A stretch of DNA of 11,251 nt. Origin: Bacteroidales bacterium GP1 (lineage in GTDB: Bacteria; Bacteroidota; Bacteroidia; Bacteroidales; Muribaculaceae). Position numbers and translations under genes: made by a program. Of this stretch, positions 1 through 6,578 are shown in pieces. The notes beneath the pieces were generated by a model, which had not been told where the DNA came from, searched no databases, and was given only the letters and a program-made list of their open reading frames with translations. How positions within the stretch are numbered: position 1 is the stretch's first letter; the number at the start of each line of letters is the position of its first letter. The DNA lies in NCBI GenBank assembly GCA_001701105.1, contig DAAI01000058.1, positions 157,526-168,776 of the forward strand, read 5' to 3'.

Positions 1-27
1 GGTGTGCTACCATTACACCACAAGGCA
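1..27 (-). tRNA. tRNA gene, 5' part only, probably tRNA-Gln
   Basis: Read on the minus strand, the first 27 bases give a 7-nt acceptor strand (TGCCTTG), then T8 and G9, and a D arm with stem GTG/CAC and loop TAATGGTAG. The D arm and the U at position 1 resemble tRNA-Gln of Bacteroidota, where a weak U1-A72 pair is usual. The anticodon, T arm and 3' end lie outside the window, so the amino acid identity is an inference; tRNA-Glu is the main alternative. A consensus promoter lies about 50 bases upstream. Confidence 0.65.
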
Positions 28-39
28 ATCTGTTTTGTC

Positions 40-52
40 ATCGCTCTGCGAT
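40..52 (-). repeat. Small perfect hairpin in the tRNA leader
   Basis: ATCGC, a 3-base loop, and GCGAT form a perfect 5-bp stem between the predicted transcription start (about position 70) and the 5' end of the tRNA (position 27). It could help present the precursor to processing enzymes, but a stem this short can arise by chance. Confidence 0.35.
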
Positions 53-76
53 AGGATTGTTGTCCTTTTGACACTG

Positions 77-108
77 CAAAATTACTACTTTTATTTTAAA
101 CTACCAAA
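77..108 (-). promoter_or_regulatory. Bacteroidota-type promoter for the tRNA gene
   Basis: On the minus strand TTTG (105-108) is followed after exactly 20 bases by TAATTTTG (77-84), which fits the Bacteroidota housekeeping promoter pattern TTTG, 19-21 bp, TAnnTTTG without mismatch. Transcription would start near position 70 and run leftward into the tRNA, giving a leader of about 43 bases. The site lies in the gap downstream of the OmpA-domain gene, so the tRNA has its own promoter. Confidence 0.8.
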
Positions 109-187
109 TTATTAACGCAAATTTTGGTTTTTTTTCTCAAAGATGAATATTACCGGTTGATAGTGAGAGATCTTTTATATCTGAGAA

Positions 188-865
188 TCAAAATATTATC
201 CTTCCTTTCTTTGCCTGGTCCGCCATTTTCTTACCTGGCACGAGATAAATTTCAAGCCGTCGGTTCTTGTCGCGATTGCTCATTGAATTATTTTCTACAA
301 GCGGCATTTCATCCCCGTAAGCATAGGGGAAGAGATAAGAGGTATCCACCCCCTGGCTAACAAACCAGTCGAATACGGCCGACGATCGTTCTTCTGTCAG
401 ATGATCCCTATATGCTTCCGAGCCTGTGTTGTCCGTGTGCATCACTATAAGGACTCGATACATATCCGGTTCTTTCAGATATCTTTTTATTGGGGAGAGA
501 TAGGCGGATGCATCCGGCCGTAGTTCAACCTCATTAGGCATGAAAAGTTTTGAGGCAGGAATCGTAATCAAGAGCACTTCCTTATTCCTGAACGTTTCTA
601 CAAGGCAGCCGTTCTTACTGTTGTAGTAACGGCTATGCAGTGGATTCCTCCCCTCTTTATCTTGAAATTTCTTGACTAAATCGGAGCTTTTCTTATCCAA
701 TTCTACGGAATTGATCATCTCAATGAACGACATATCATCCAATTGCGCATTTCTTCCCCCTGTAGCCGGAGATGACTGGCCGGATGCACTTACGAGAGCC
801 CCCATAATGAGGACCGAAATAAGGGTGAAACGGATATTATACAATATCATCGATAGATTCCTCAT
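188..865 (-). CDS. OmpA-like C-terminal domain protein, exported
   Basis: A 225-residue protein with an N-terminal signal peptide (hydrophobic stretch about residues 13-27, small residues SASG before the mature part, no lipobox Cys), a short linker, and an OmpA-like domain from about 96 to 210. The domain shows TDNTGS at 144-149 and the NRR motif at 201-203, both typical of this non-covalent peptidoglycan-binding fold. There is no room for an outer-membrane beta-barrel, so it probably acts as a periplasmic protein bound to peptidoglycan. It ends in a basic tail. The first ATG (865) overlaps the upstream gene by 29 bases; a second ATG at 850 gives a shorter and more ordinary signal peptide and a 14-base overlap, and may be the true start. 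It is the last gene of the murA cluster. The fold is secure; the exact role is not known. Confidence 0.85.
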   Translation of the reverse strand: MRNLSMILYNIRFTLISVLIMGALVSASGQSSPATGGRNAQLDDMSFIEMINSVELDKKSSDLVKKFQDKEGRNPLHSRYYNSKNGCLVETFRNKEVLLITIPASKLFMPNEVELRPDASAYLSPIKRYLKEPDMYRVLIVMHTDNTGSEAYRDHLTEERSSAVFDWFVSQGVDTSYLFPYAYGDEMPLVENNSMSNRDKNRRLEIYLVPGKKMADQAKKGRIIF

Positions 866-1157
866 ATTGTACCTCCCCTCTTACTATGAGTTCCAGATCC
901 TGAGGATCCATTACAAATTCCTTATCTTTCTGCATTTGTGATTTCACATAGGCCGTAAGCCTTGGAAGATCATGCTCCTCTTCCTCCGTTACATCGGAAT
1001 CAAGGCTTAGATAGCCATTTTTCTCATACCACTCCCATATTATGTCAATTACATATAGAATCTCGTCATCGCTATATCTTATATTTACATTTTCCGGGAG
1101 AGTGTTGCGGATGAACTGTATCGCTGCATCCTCGTCATAAACACCTTCGTTACTCAT
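837..1157 (-). CDS. Small acidic conserved-type hypothetical protein
   Basis: This 106-residue protein is strongly acidic, with a run of four Glu near residue 60, no signal peptide, no membrane segment and no catalytic motif I recognise. A Trp/Tyr-rich helix-like stretch (VIDIIWEWYEKNG, about residues 36-48) follows an SDDE segment. I recall similar small proteins in Bacteroidales but can assign no function. It overlaps the 3' end of rimM by 8 bases and its own end is overlapped by the OmpA-domain gene, so the three are probably translationally coupled. The overlaps on both sides and the position inside a tight operon argue that it is a real gene. It is presumably cytoplasmic. Confidence 0.75.
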   Translation of the reverse strand: MSNEGVYDEDAAIQFIRNTLPENVNIRYSDDEILYVIDIIWEWYEKNGYLSLDSDVTEEEEHDLPRLTAYVKSQMQKDKEFVMDPQDLELIVRGEVQYEESIDDIV

Positions 1158-1707
1158 TATCTTTCTTGTTAATATTAATTGAAAGTAATTCTTCCGGCAC
1201 GGAAGTTATTATCTCTCTGTTTTCATCATCTATCCTGTCAATGAATTCCTCATTAAAAGGAATGTATATCTCTCCATACGCTCCGCCGTCAATAATCATA
1301 AGCGTATTTATAGTCGTATCATCAATCCTTACCAACGTTCCCAGAGATCCAATTTCTGAATCGATCACTTCATAACCCTCAAGTTCATTTGGCAAGGCCA
1401 CATCCTCATCATCGGCATCGAAATATTCGAGCATATCATTCCGGAGACCATATATCGCTTTATTAACGAATTTTGAAGCTTCCTCTATCGAGTCAACACC
1501 CTGAAGTTTTATAAGATAACTCGTGCTTCCCTTCGGCCTTACAGATTCTGCATAGAAGGGAACGAATATGCCATCCATATCCACGATTACTGGGTTATCT
1601 TCGGTGAGATAATCTTCGCAAATATCAAGAACTGCGTTCAGTTCCCCTTTAAGGGCATGAGTTTTCTGAAACTTTCCTATCTCAATTATATCATCTTCCT
1701 TTATCAT
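1150..1707 (-). CDS. rimM: Ribosome maturation factor RimM
   Basis: RimM binds the 30S subunit (through ribosomal protein uS19) and helps mature the 3' head domain of 16S rRNA. The 185-residue protein has the usual two-domain layout: an N-terminal RimM domain with the signature GKFQKTHALKGELN at 11-24, and a C-terminal PRC-barrel-like domain from about 108 to 177 (ELEGYEVID, then a GEIYIPF strand). The length is typical. It starts at an ATG 4 bases after the murA stop and overlaps the next gene by 8 bases. In many bacteria rimM sits with trmD, rpsP and rplS; here it follows murA, an arrangement I associate with Bacteroidales. The protein is more acidic than many homologues, especially at 96-103. 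Confidence 0.93.
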   Translation of the reverse strand: MIKEDDIIEIGKFQKTHALKGELNAVLDICEDYLTEDNPVIVDMDGIFVPFYAESVRPKGSTSYLIKLQGVDSIEEASKFVNKAIYGLRNDMLEYFDADDEDVALPNELEGYEVIDSEIGSLGTLVRIDDTTINTLMIIDGGAYGEIYIPFNEEFIDRIDDENREIITSVPEELLSININKKDNE

Positions 1708-1711
1708 AGGA

Positions 1712-3025
1712 TTATGCTTCTATTCTAATGATTTTTGCGCCCAATTTGTTGAGGCGCCCATCGATATTTTCATAGCCCCGGTCAATCTGATTTATGTTCT
1801 GGATCTTGCTTGTGCCTTTTGCACCTAATGCAGCTATCAGCATTGCGATTCCGGCGCGGATGTCAGGAGAAACCATTTCCGTGGCACGCAGGCAATGAAA
1901 TTTTCCTAACCCGATCACCACGGCTCGGTGAGGATCGCATAGGATTATCTTGGCTCCCATGTCAAGGAGTTTATCCACAAAGAATAGCCGGCTCTCAAAC
2001 ATCTTCTGATGAATCAGAACGCTTCCTTTTGCCTGTGTGGCGACAACGAGCAAGATGCTTATCAGATCGGGTGATAATCCCGGCCATGGCGCATCGGCTA
2101 TCGTCATTATGGAGCCATCAAGATATTGATCTATCTCATAAATTTCTTCTTGATTCACCCGGATATTATCACCTTCTATTTTCATACTCACGCCGAATCG
2201 AGAGAATGCGTAAGGGAGCATGCCAAGGTCGTTGATACCGACATCCCGAAGCAGCAGATTGGAGCCGGTCATGGCCGCCATGCCGATGAAACTCCCAACT
2301 TCAATCATATCTGGAAGGAGTCTATGTGTCGTGCCATGAAGTTTTTCAACCCCTTCTATTTCAAGCAGATTGGATCCAATCCCTGTTATTTTAGCTCCCA
2401 TTGAATTCAACATACGGCATAGTTGCTGTATATAGGGCTCGCAGGCAGCATTATAAATAGTTGTTTTACCCGTGGCCAATACGGCGGCCATAATAATATT
2501 GGCCGTACCGGTTACGGATGCTTCATCAAGCAGCATGTATGTGCCACGCAATCCGTCCGGACTGCTTACGGAATAATTGTGTGTCTCTGTGTTATAATCA
2601 ATCTTAGCCCCCAACTTCTGAAAGCCGATTATATGCGTATCAAGACGCCTCCGTCCTATCTTGTCGCCTCCCGGCATCGGAAGTAAAGCATATCCGAAGC
2701 GTGCCAGAAGCGGTCCCAGAATCATTACTGAGCCCCGAAGTGATTGAGCTTTCTTCCGGAAATTATCCGAGCTGAGATATTCAAGGTCGACATTATCGGC
2801 TTGAAATTCGCATTCAGATGGGGTAATGTAACTTACTTTTACTCCTAAATCCGAAAGCAGATTAATGAGATTTCTAACATCGGAAATTTTCGGAAGATTT
2901 GATATGGTTACTTTCTCTTCCGTCAATAATGCAGCACAAATCACCTGCAATGCCTCGTTCTTTGCACCGCTTATTTTTATCTCGCCATGTAAGGGATGGC
3001 CTCCCTCTACAATAAAGCTGCTCAT
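1712..3025 (-). CDS. murA: UDP-N-acetylglucosamine 1-carboxyvinyltransferase MurA, Asp-type active site
   Basis: MurA transfers enolpyruvate from phosphoenolpyruvate to UDP-GlcNAc, the first committed step of cytoplasmic peptidoglycan precursor synthesis. The 437-residue protein covers the full EPSP-synthase-like fold. Numbered from the ATG at 3025, substrate residues match E. coli MurA: K22 and N23 in GAKNEAL, R126 in the loop GRRRLDTH, the general base Asp at 320 (PGLSPD), and R390 in DIRAG. The loop Cys (C115 in E. coli), target of fosfomycin, is Asp here: PGGDKIG, D121, codon at 2663-2665. Asp at this site keeps activity and gives fosfomycin insensitivity in other bacteria. A GTG codon at 3028 directly precedes the ATG and could also start translation. 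It lies 9 bases after the DUF4290 gene and 4 bases before rimM. Confidence 0.96.
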   Translation of the reverse strand: MSSFIVEGGHPLHGEIKISGAKNEALQVICAALLTEEKVTISNLPKISDVRNLINLLSDLGVKVSYITPSECEFQADNVDLEYLSSDNFRKKAQSLRGSVMILGPLLARFGYALLPMPGGDKIGRRRLDTHIIGFQKLGAKIDYNTETHNYSVSSPDGLRGTYMLLDEASVTGTANIIMAAVLATGKTTIYNAACEPYIQQLCRMLNSMGAKITGIGSNLLEIEGVEKLHGTTHRLLPDMIEVGSFIGMAAMTGSNLLLRDVGINDLGMLPYAFSRFGVSMKIEGDNIRVNQEEIYEIDQYLDGSIMTIADAPWPGLSPDLISILLVVATQAKGSVLIHQKMFESRLFFVDKLLDMGAKIILCDPHRAVVIGLGKFHCLRATEMVSPDIRAGIAMLIAALGAKGTSKIQNINQIDRGYENIDGRLNKLGAKIIRIEA

Positions 3026-3034
3026 CACAGAGAG

Positions 3035-3628
3035 TTAATTTTTCTTTTTCTTTTTCTTTGCCTGTTTCGACGCAGGAGCCTCCATGAAGTCATGAAGCAT
3101 ATAGTCTTCAGCATTAAGATCGATCTTTCCGTTCGAGTACATTGCGAGGTCTCTGAGAATGCGGCTGTCGTCCACCCAGTCCTTATCTTGAAACATAAGC
3201 AATTTTTTCATATGATGGGCCACCATTGAGATGAGCTCATCTTTTTCTTCGCCATCTGGCATATCGGCGATTACGGGAATCATTTCTTGAATGTATTTAC
3301 CGTAATGACGCAAATTTATCTTTGTGATATCACGCGGAATAGGGTGTGGAGCTGGCTTAAATCCTTCCTGTGTGATCACCTCGCATGGAAAATCAACATC
3401 AAGTTTGAATTGCGACATTATCATCATCTGGTCCCAGATCTTCGACATATCATTGTTTTCCCCTTTAAGTTCGGGAAATAGATTGGCCATAACGTTCGCA
3501 ATGGAATAGGCACAATCGTTGCGCTCCTCTCTGTCCGGAAGGGATACACAGTAATCTATCAGGGATTGGACCGTCCTACCAAACTCGGGAAGACGGATGG
3601 GTTCGTAATCTGTATTATATGGTATCAT
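3035..3628 (-). CDS. DUF4290 family protein
   Basis: A 197-residue protein of the DUF4290 type, a Bacteroidota family of unknown function often found directly upstream of murA. The start MIPYNTDYEPIRLPEFGR is the characteristic N terminus of the family, which supports the ATG at 3628 over a TTG two codons upstream (3634). The rest is predicted mostly helical and soluble, with conserved-looking blocks LIDYC.SLPDREERN and HHMKKLL. There is no signal peptide or membrane segment. The C terminus is a lysine tail encoded by three exact 6-base repeats (3039-3056), which could contact nucleic acid or acidic partners; that is a guess. It is the first gene of the murA cluster, 9 bases before murA, with a promoter-like box upstream. 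Confidence 0.88.
   Translation of the reverse strand: MIPYNTDYEPIRLPEFGRTVQSLIDYCVSLPDREERNDCAYSIANVMANLFPELKGENNDMSKIWDQMMIMSQFKLDVDFPCEVITQEGFKPAPHPIPRDITKINLRHYGKYIQEMIPVIADMPDGEEKDELISMVAHHMKKLLMFQDKDWVDDSRILRDLAMYSNGKIDLNAEDYMLHDFMEAPASKQAKKKKKKN
3039..3056. repeat. Three tandem copies of a 6-base unit (TTTTTC) in the DUF4290 gene end
   Basis: The plus strand reads TTTTTC three times in exact tandem; on the coding strand this gives alternating AAG and AAA lysine codons just before the stop. Changes in copy number would add or remove two lysines without shifting the frame, so the tail length could vary between strains. Confidence 0.8.
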
Positions 3629-3690
3629 CGGCAATATGTATGCAACTAATGTAAAACCCGGTATGGGCTATGAGCAGCTGCGTTATTTTG

Positions 3691-3698
3691 CAAATTTA
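3691..3698 (-). promoter_or_regulatory. Candidate -7 box for the DUF4290-murA-rimM cluster
   Basis: In the 148-base gap between tsaB and the DUF4290 gene, the minus strand reads TAAATTTG, an exact match to TAnnTTTG. No TTTG-like -33 element is seen at the expected 19-21 base distance, so the call rests on the -7 box and its position. Transcription would start near 3684, leaving a leader of about 55 bases. No convincing terminator for the upstream nrd-tsaB operon is visible in this gap, so some read-through is possible. Confidence 0.4.
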
Positions 3699-3776
3699 AT
3701 AAATTTTACCGAGTTATGGAATTTTTCTGATTTATATGTGGAATTGTCAACTGATTATTTTCAATATCCGGATTAA

Positions 3777-4496
3777 TCAGCATACATTAGTATCCAATAG
3801 ATGTTTTAACGGGTTCTCCCCTATTATGGCATTATAATCTTTAATATAAAGAGGCCCTGCGTAAGCCTTGTCAATAAACTTTTCTTCTCTGAAGGCTTTT
3901 TCCGATAAGGCGATCATATCGGAAGCAACGGGGACCATACCATCTATCCATTGAGCATCCGGATGCCGGATCACATCTTTTGTCTTCATGGCTCCATCTC
4001 CCATAAACCAAACAGGCCTTCCTTCCGGTAATGAGTTGAAGGAGTCTGATTTTACTACCATGGCTTGTGGCTCCATCAGCGGATGCAGGAAAAAGTCATA
4101 GGCGGCTGTATAGACTTCCATCCGGCGTGCATCAATCATGGGCACAAGGATTTCTTCTCCTGTCCAGTCCATGCGTTGGAACATAGCTTTAACTGCTATA
4201 ATCTCAAGAGTTGAGACGCCTATAAGGGGAACATCCATACTATATGCCAATCCTTTGGCGAGCGACATCCCAATTCTTAGTCCAGTATATGATCCGGGCC
4301 CCTGACTCACGGCGATGGCATCTAATTTCAATCCTTTACGTGTGACCTCTTCCAAGGCTTTTGAAGTAAACGGAGCAAGTAATGTGGCTTGCTTCATGGG
4401 AGTGCGCTCATCAATATTAAATTCCAAATTTAAATCGACGCCTAATGCTACACTGCATGCCGACCCAGATGATTCTATATTGAGTATTACTGCCAT
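3777..4496 (-). CDS. tsaB: TsaB, subunit of the tRNA t6A modification complex
   Basis: TsaB is the inactive ASKHA-fold partner of TsaD; with TsaE it supports transfer of the threonylcarbamoyl group made by TsaC onto A37 of tRNAs reading ANN codons. The 239-residue protein has the family N terminus (ILNIESSGSACSVALG, 4-19), the signature QGPGSYTGLRIG at 65-76, and the following LAKGLAYSMDVPLIGVSTLE block. The length is normal, there is no signal peptide and it acts in the cytoplasm. It begins 7 bases after the FAD oxidoreductase gene and is the last gene of the nrdD operon, an uncommon partner set for a translation-accuracy factor. The other t6A genes (tsaD, tsaE, tsaC) are not in this window. 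Confidence 0.94.
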   Translation of the reverse strand: MAVILNIESSGSACSVALGVDLNLEFNIDERTPMKQATLLAPFTSKALEEVTRKGLKLDAIAVSQGPGSYTGLRIGMSLAKGLAYSMDVPLIGVSTLEIIAVKAMFQRMDWTGEEILVPMIDARRMEVYTAAYDFFLHPLMEPQAMVVKSDSFNSLPEGRPVWFMGDGAMKTKDVIRHPDAQWIDGMVPVASDMIALSEKAFREEKFIDKAYAGPLYIKDYNAIIGENPLKHLLDTNVC

Positions 4497-4503
4497 TCTT
4501 GGT

Positions 4504-6069
4504 TTATGATTTATTTTTCAAACTTTCAGCCAGGGATTTTGCACACCTCATGCCATCGATGGCCGCTGACACAATCCCACCGGCATAACCGGCTCCTTCG
4601 CCGGCCGGATATAGATTGGATAACATAGGAGAAGCCATGGATTCCGGATCGCGTAGCATCCTCACTGGAGAAGAAGTTCTCGATTCTAATCCTATCATTA
4701 TTGCCTCCGGAGTCATAAAGCCGGGTGCTTTCCTGTCGAATTCCTTAAAACCCTCTGCCAATCTCCGGGAAATGAATTCCGGTAGCAATTTATTGAAGTC
4801 AAGACTTTTAATCCCGGGGACATATGATGTTGGCGGCAAGGTTGAGGATTTTTTACTCTTTATGAAATCGGTCATTCTTTGAGCCGGAGCAACGATTGAA
4901 TTGCCGGAGGCCTCATAAAATTGTTTCTCCAGACTTTCCTGTACTCTTAGCATGGATAATTCATCGTCATTAACTTCACTTTGGATGTCTCCTGGGTGTA
5001 GCTCTACCACCATGCCGGAATTTGCCCATTTGCCGGATCTGGCCGATGCCGACATTCCGTTGACTACCATTTCTCCTTCCGCACTGGCCGCCGGTACAAC
5101 CACTCCTCCCGGACACATACAAAAGCTATACACTCCCCTGCCATCTACTTGAGTTACGAAACTGTATTCGGCCGCAGGAAGCCATTTCCCTCTCCCTTCC
5201 GAACTATGATATTGGATTCTGTCGATTATTTTTTGTGGATGTTCAAGACGCACTCCTATTGCTATTCCTTTGGATTCCATTGGCAATTTAAGCCTGTGAA
5301 GGACTTTGACTGTATCATGGGCAGAATGACCTATTGCCAATATTACGCCTTTGCAAGGGATGTCACCTTTATCAGTTAATACTGAAACCACCAACGAATC
5401 TTTAATCTCCAGTCCGGTCATCTTGGTTTCAAATCTTACTTCTCCCCCATTTGCAATGATGGTTTCCCGAATATTCTTGATCACATGGGGCAACCTATCG
5501 CTCCCTATATGTGGATGCGATTCTATCAGAATATCCGGAGAAGCTCCGTTCTGTACCAGAATCTGGAGCACTTCTTCAATATTGCCTCTTTTCTTGCTGC
5601 GGGTAAATAGTTTGCCATCACTATATGCCCCGGCTCCACCTTCTCCGAAACAATAATTGGAATCAGGATTCACCTTTTTATCGCGACTGATGGTTGCCAG
5701 ATCGATTCTTCTTGAATCCACATCTTTCCCTCGTTCAATCACGATTGGCCTTATTCCAAGACGTAATGATTCCAGAGCTGCGAAGAGGCCCGCAGGGCCC
5801 GCTCCTACAATCACTATCTCCGGAGAATCCTTATCTACTATCTGAAATTTGATGGGTTGCTCTATTGGGTCAACGGTGATCGTATCGCCGGTGGCGACCC
5901 TTACAGTTAGATTAATCATTACCGGGCGTTTGCGTGCGTCTACCGAGCGCCGGATTATCCTGTAATCATTTATCTTTCCTTTTCGAACTTTTCCGGACAA
6001 TACCTTGTACAGTTCATCTGAACTGGCGGCTTTATCCGGTGGTAATCGTAACTGAATATCTTCTGTCAT
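4504..6069 (-). CDS. COG2509-type NAD(P)/FAD-dependent oxidoreductase of unknown substrate
   Basis: A 521-residue flavoprotein. An N-terminal region of about 80 residues (with the family segment IIRRSVDARKRP, 38-49) precedes a Rossmann FAD-binding fold with GAGPAG at 89-94 and the acidic end of the second strand at E112. A block FGEGGAGAYSDGKL (141-154) and the C-terminal FAD motif YPAGEGAGYAGGI (487-499) with SRTSSPVR (463-470) are hallmarks of the uncharacterised COG2509 dehydrogenase group. No membrane segment or iron-sulfur cysteine cluster is seen; CMCP at 317-320 is a Cys pair worth noting. The substrate is not established for this group. It sits between nrdG (2 bases upstream) and tsaB (7 bases downstream), so it is co-transcribed with anaerobic nucleotide reduction genes. 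Confidence 0.88.
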   Translation of the reverse strand: MTEDIQLRLPPDKAASSDELYKVLSGKVRKGKINDYRIIRRSVDARKRPVMINLTVRVATGDTITVDPIEQPIKFQIVDKDSPEIVIVGAGPAGLFAALESLRLGIRPIVIERGKDVDSRRIDLATISRDKKVNPDSNYCFGEGGAGAYSDGKLFTRSKKRGNIEEVLQILVQNGASPDILIESHPHIGSDRLPHVIKNIRETIIANGGEVRFETKMTGLEIKDSLVVSVLTDKGDIPCKGVILAIGHSAHDTVKVLHRLKLPMESKGIAIGVRLEHPQKIIDRIQYHSSEGRGKWLPAAEYSFVTQVDGRGVYSFCMCPGGVVVPAASAEGEMVVNGMSASARSGKWANSGMVVELHPGDIQSEVNDDELSMLRVQESLEKQFYEASGNSIVAPAQRMTDFIKSKKSSTLPPTSYVPGIKSLDFNKLLPEFISRRLAEGFKEFDRKAPGFMTPEAIMIGLESRTSSPVRMLRDPESMASPMLSNLYPAGEGAGYAGGIVSAAIDGMRCAKSLAESLKNKS

Positions 6070-6071
6070 GG

Positions 6072-6572
6072 TTAATGAATTCGCTTTTGATATTCCACCG
6101 GCATTCCCTCTTTTATCGATTTGCCCACATCGATGAGACGTTGATTACTTGATCCTCGGAATAATAAATCTTTATCCTTCATTGATTCCATAAATCTTCC
6201 GTCGACAATCACGTCTACATCCTTTATCGCATTGAGAAGAATATCATTTATTACGATTTCTTCCCATGTAAAGCCGGTGTATGCCCATACGGTGTGGCCG
6301 ATACTTTTTGCGTACGTTACAAGTTCGCTTAGTATCTCCGGTTGATATAACGGATCGCCTCCGCTGAATGTTACATCAAAATCTTCTTCCAGGATAATAT
6401 CTTTTATTTCCTCGATGCTGATCTCACGGCCTGAATTGAAATCCCATGATTGAGGATTATGACATCCGGGGCACGCATGTCGACATCCTGAAAAGTAGAT
6501 GGAAGTGCGCAATCCGGGACCATCGACCGTGGTCCCTCGCACCACATTCATTATCCTTATTTTCCCATTCAT
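6072..6572 (-). CDS. nrdG: Anaerobic ribonucleotide reductase activase NrdG
   Basis: NrdG is a radical SAM enzyme that uses a [4Fe-4S] cluster and S-adenosylmethionine to create the glycyl radical on NrdD. The 166-residue protein carries the radical SAM cluster motif CxxxCxxC as C30, C34 and C37 (CRHACPGC), the SAM-binding GGDP motif at 71-74, and the NrdG-type ends RGTTVDGPGLR (12-22) and SSNQR (141-145). The length matches the short activases of the family. It starts 6 bases after the nrdD stop, so activase and reductase are expressed together, and only 2 bases separate it from the FAD oxidoreductase gene. It is expected to work in the cytoplasm under anoxic conditions, since the cluster is oxygen-sensitive. 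Confidence 0.96.
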   Translation of the reverse strand: MNGKIRIMNVVRGTTVDGPGLRTSIYFSGCRHACPGCHNPQSWDFNSGREISIEEIKDIILEEDFDVTFSGGDPLYQPEILSELVTYAKSIGHTVWAYTGFTWEEIVINDILLNAIKDVDVIVDGRFMESMKDKDLLFRGSSNQRLIDVGKSIKEGMPVEYQKRIH

Positions 6573-6578
6573 CCCGCA

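Noticed and set aside
136..187. Stem-loop with TTCTCA/TGAGAA arms downstream of the OmpA-domain gene
   Set aside because: The loop is over 30 bases, the stem has a bulge, and on the transcribed strand it is followed by an A-run and not a T-run, so it is not a credible terminator.
124..360. A 78-codon plus-strand frame over the tRNA/OmpA gap
   Set aside because: It overlaps the 3' end of the OmpA-domain gene on the other strand and has no recognisable features.
1810..2235. A 141-codon open frame on the plus strand inside murA
   Set aside because: It is antisense to a clearly conserved murA and has no domain or promoter support.
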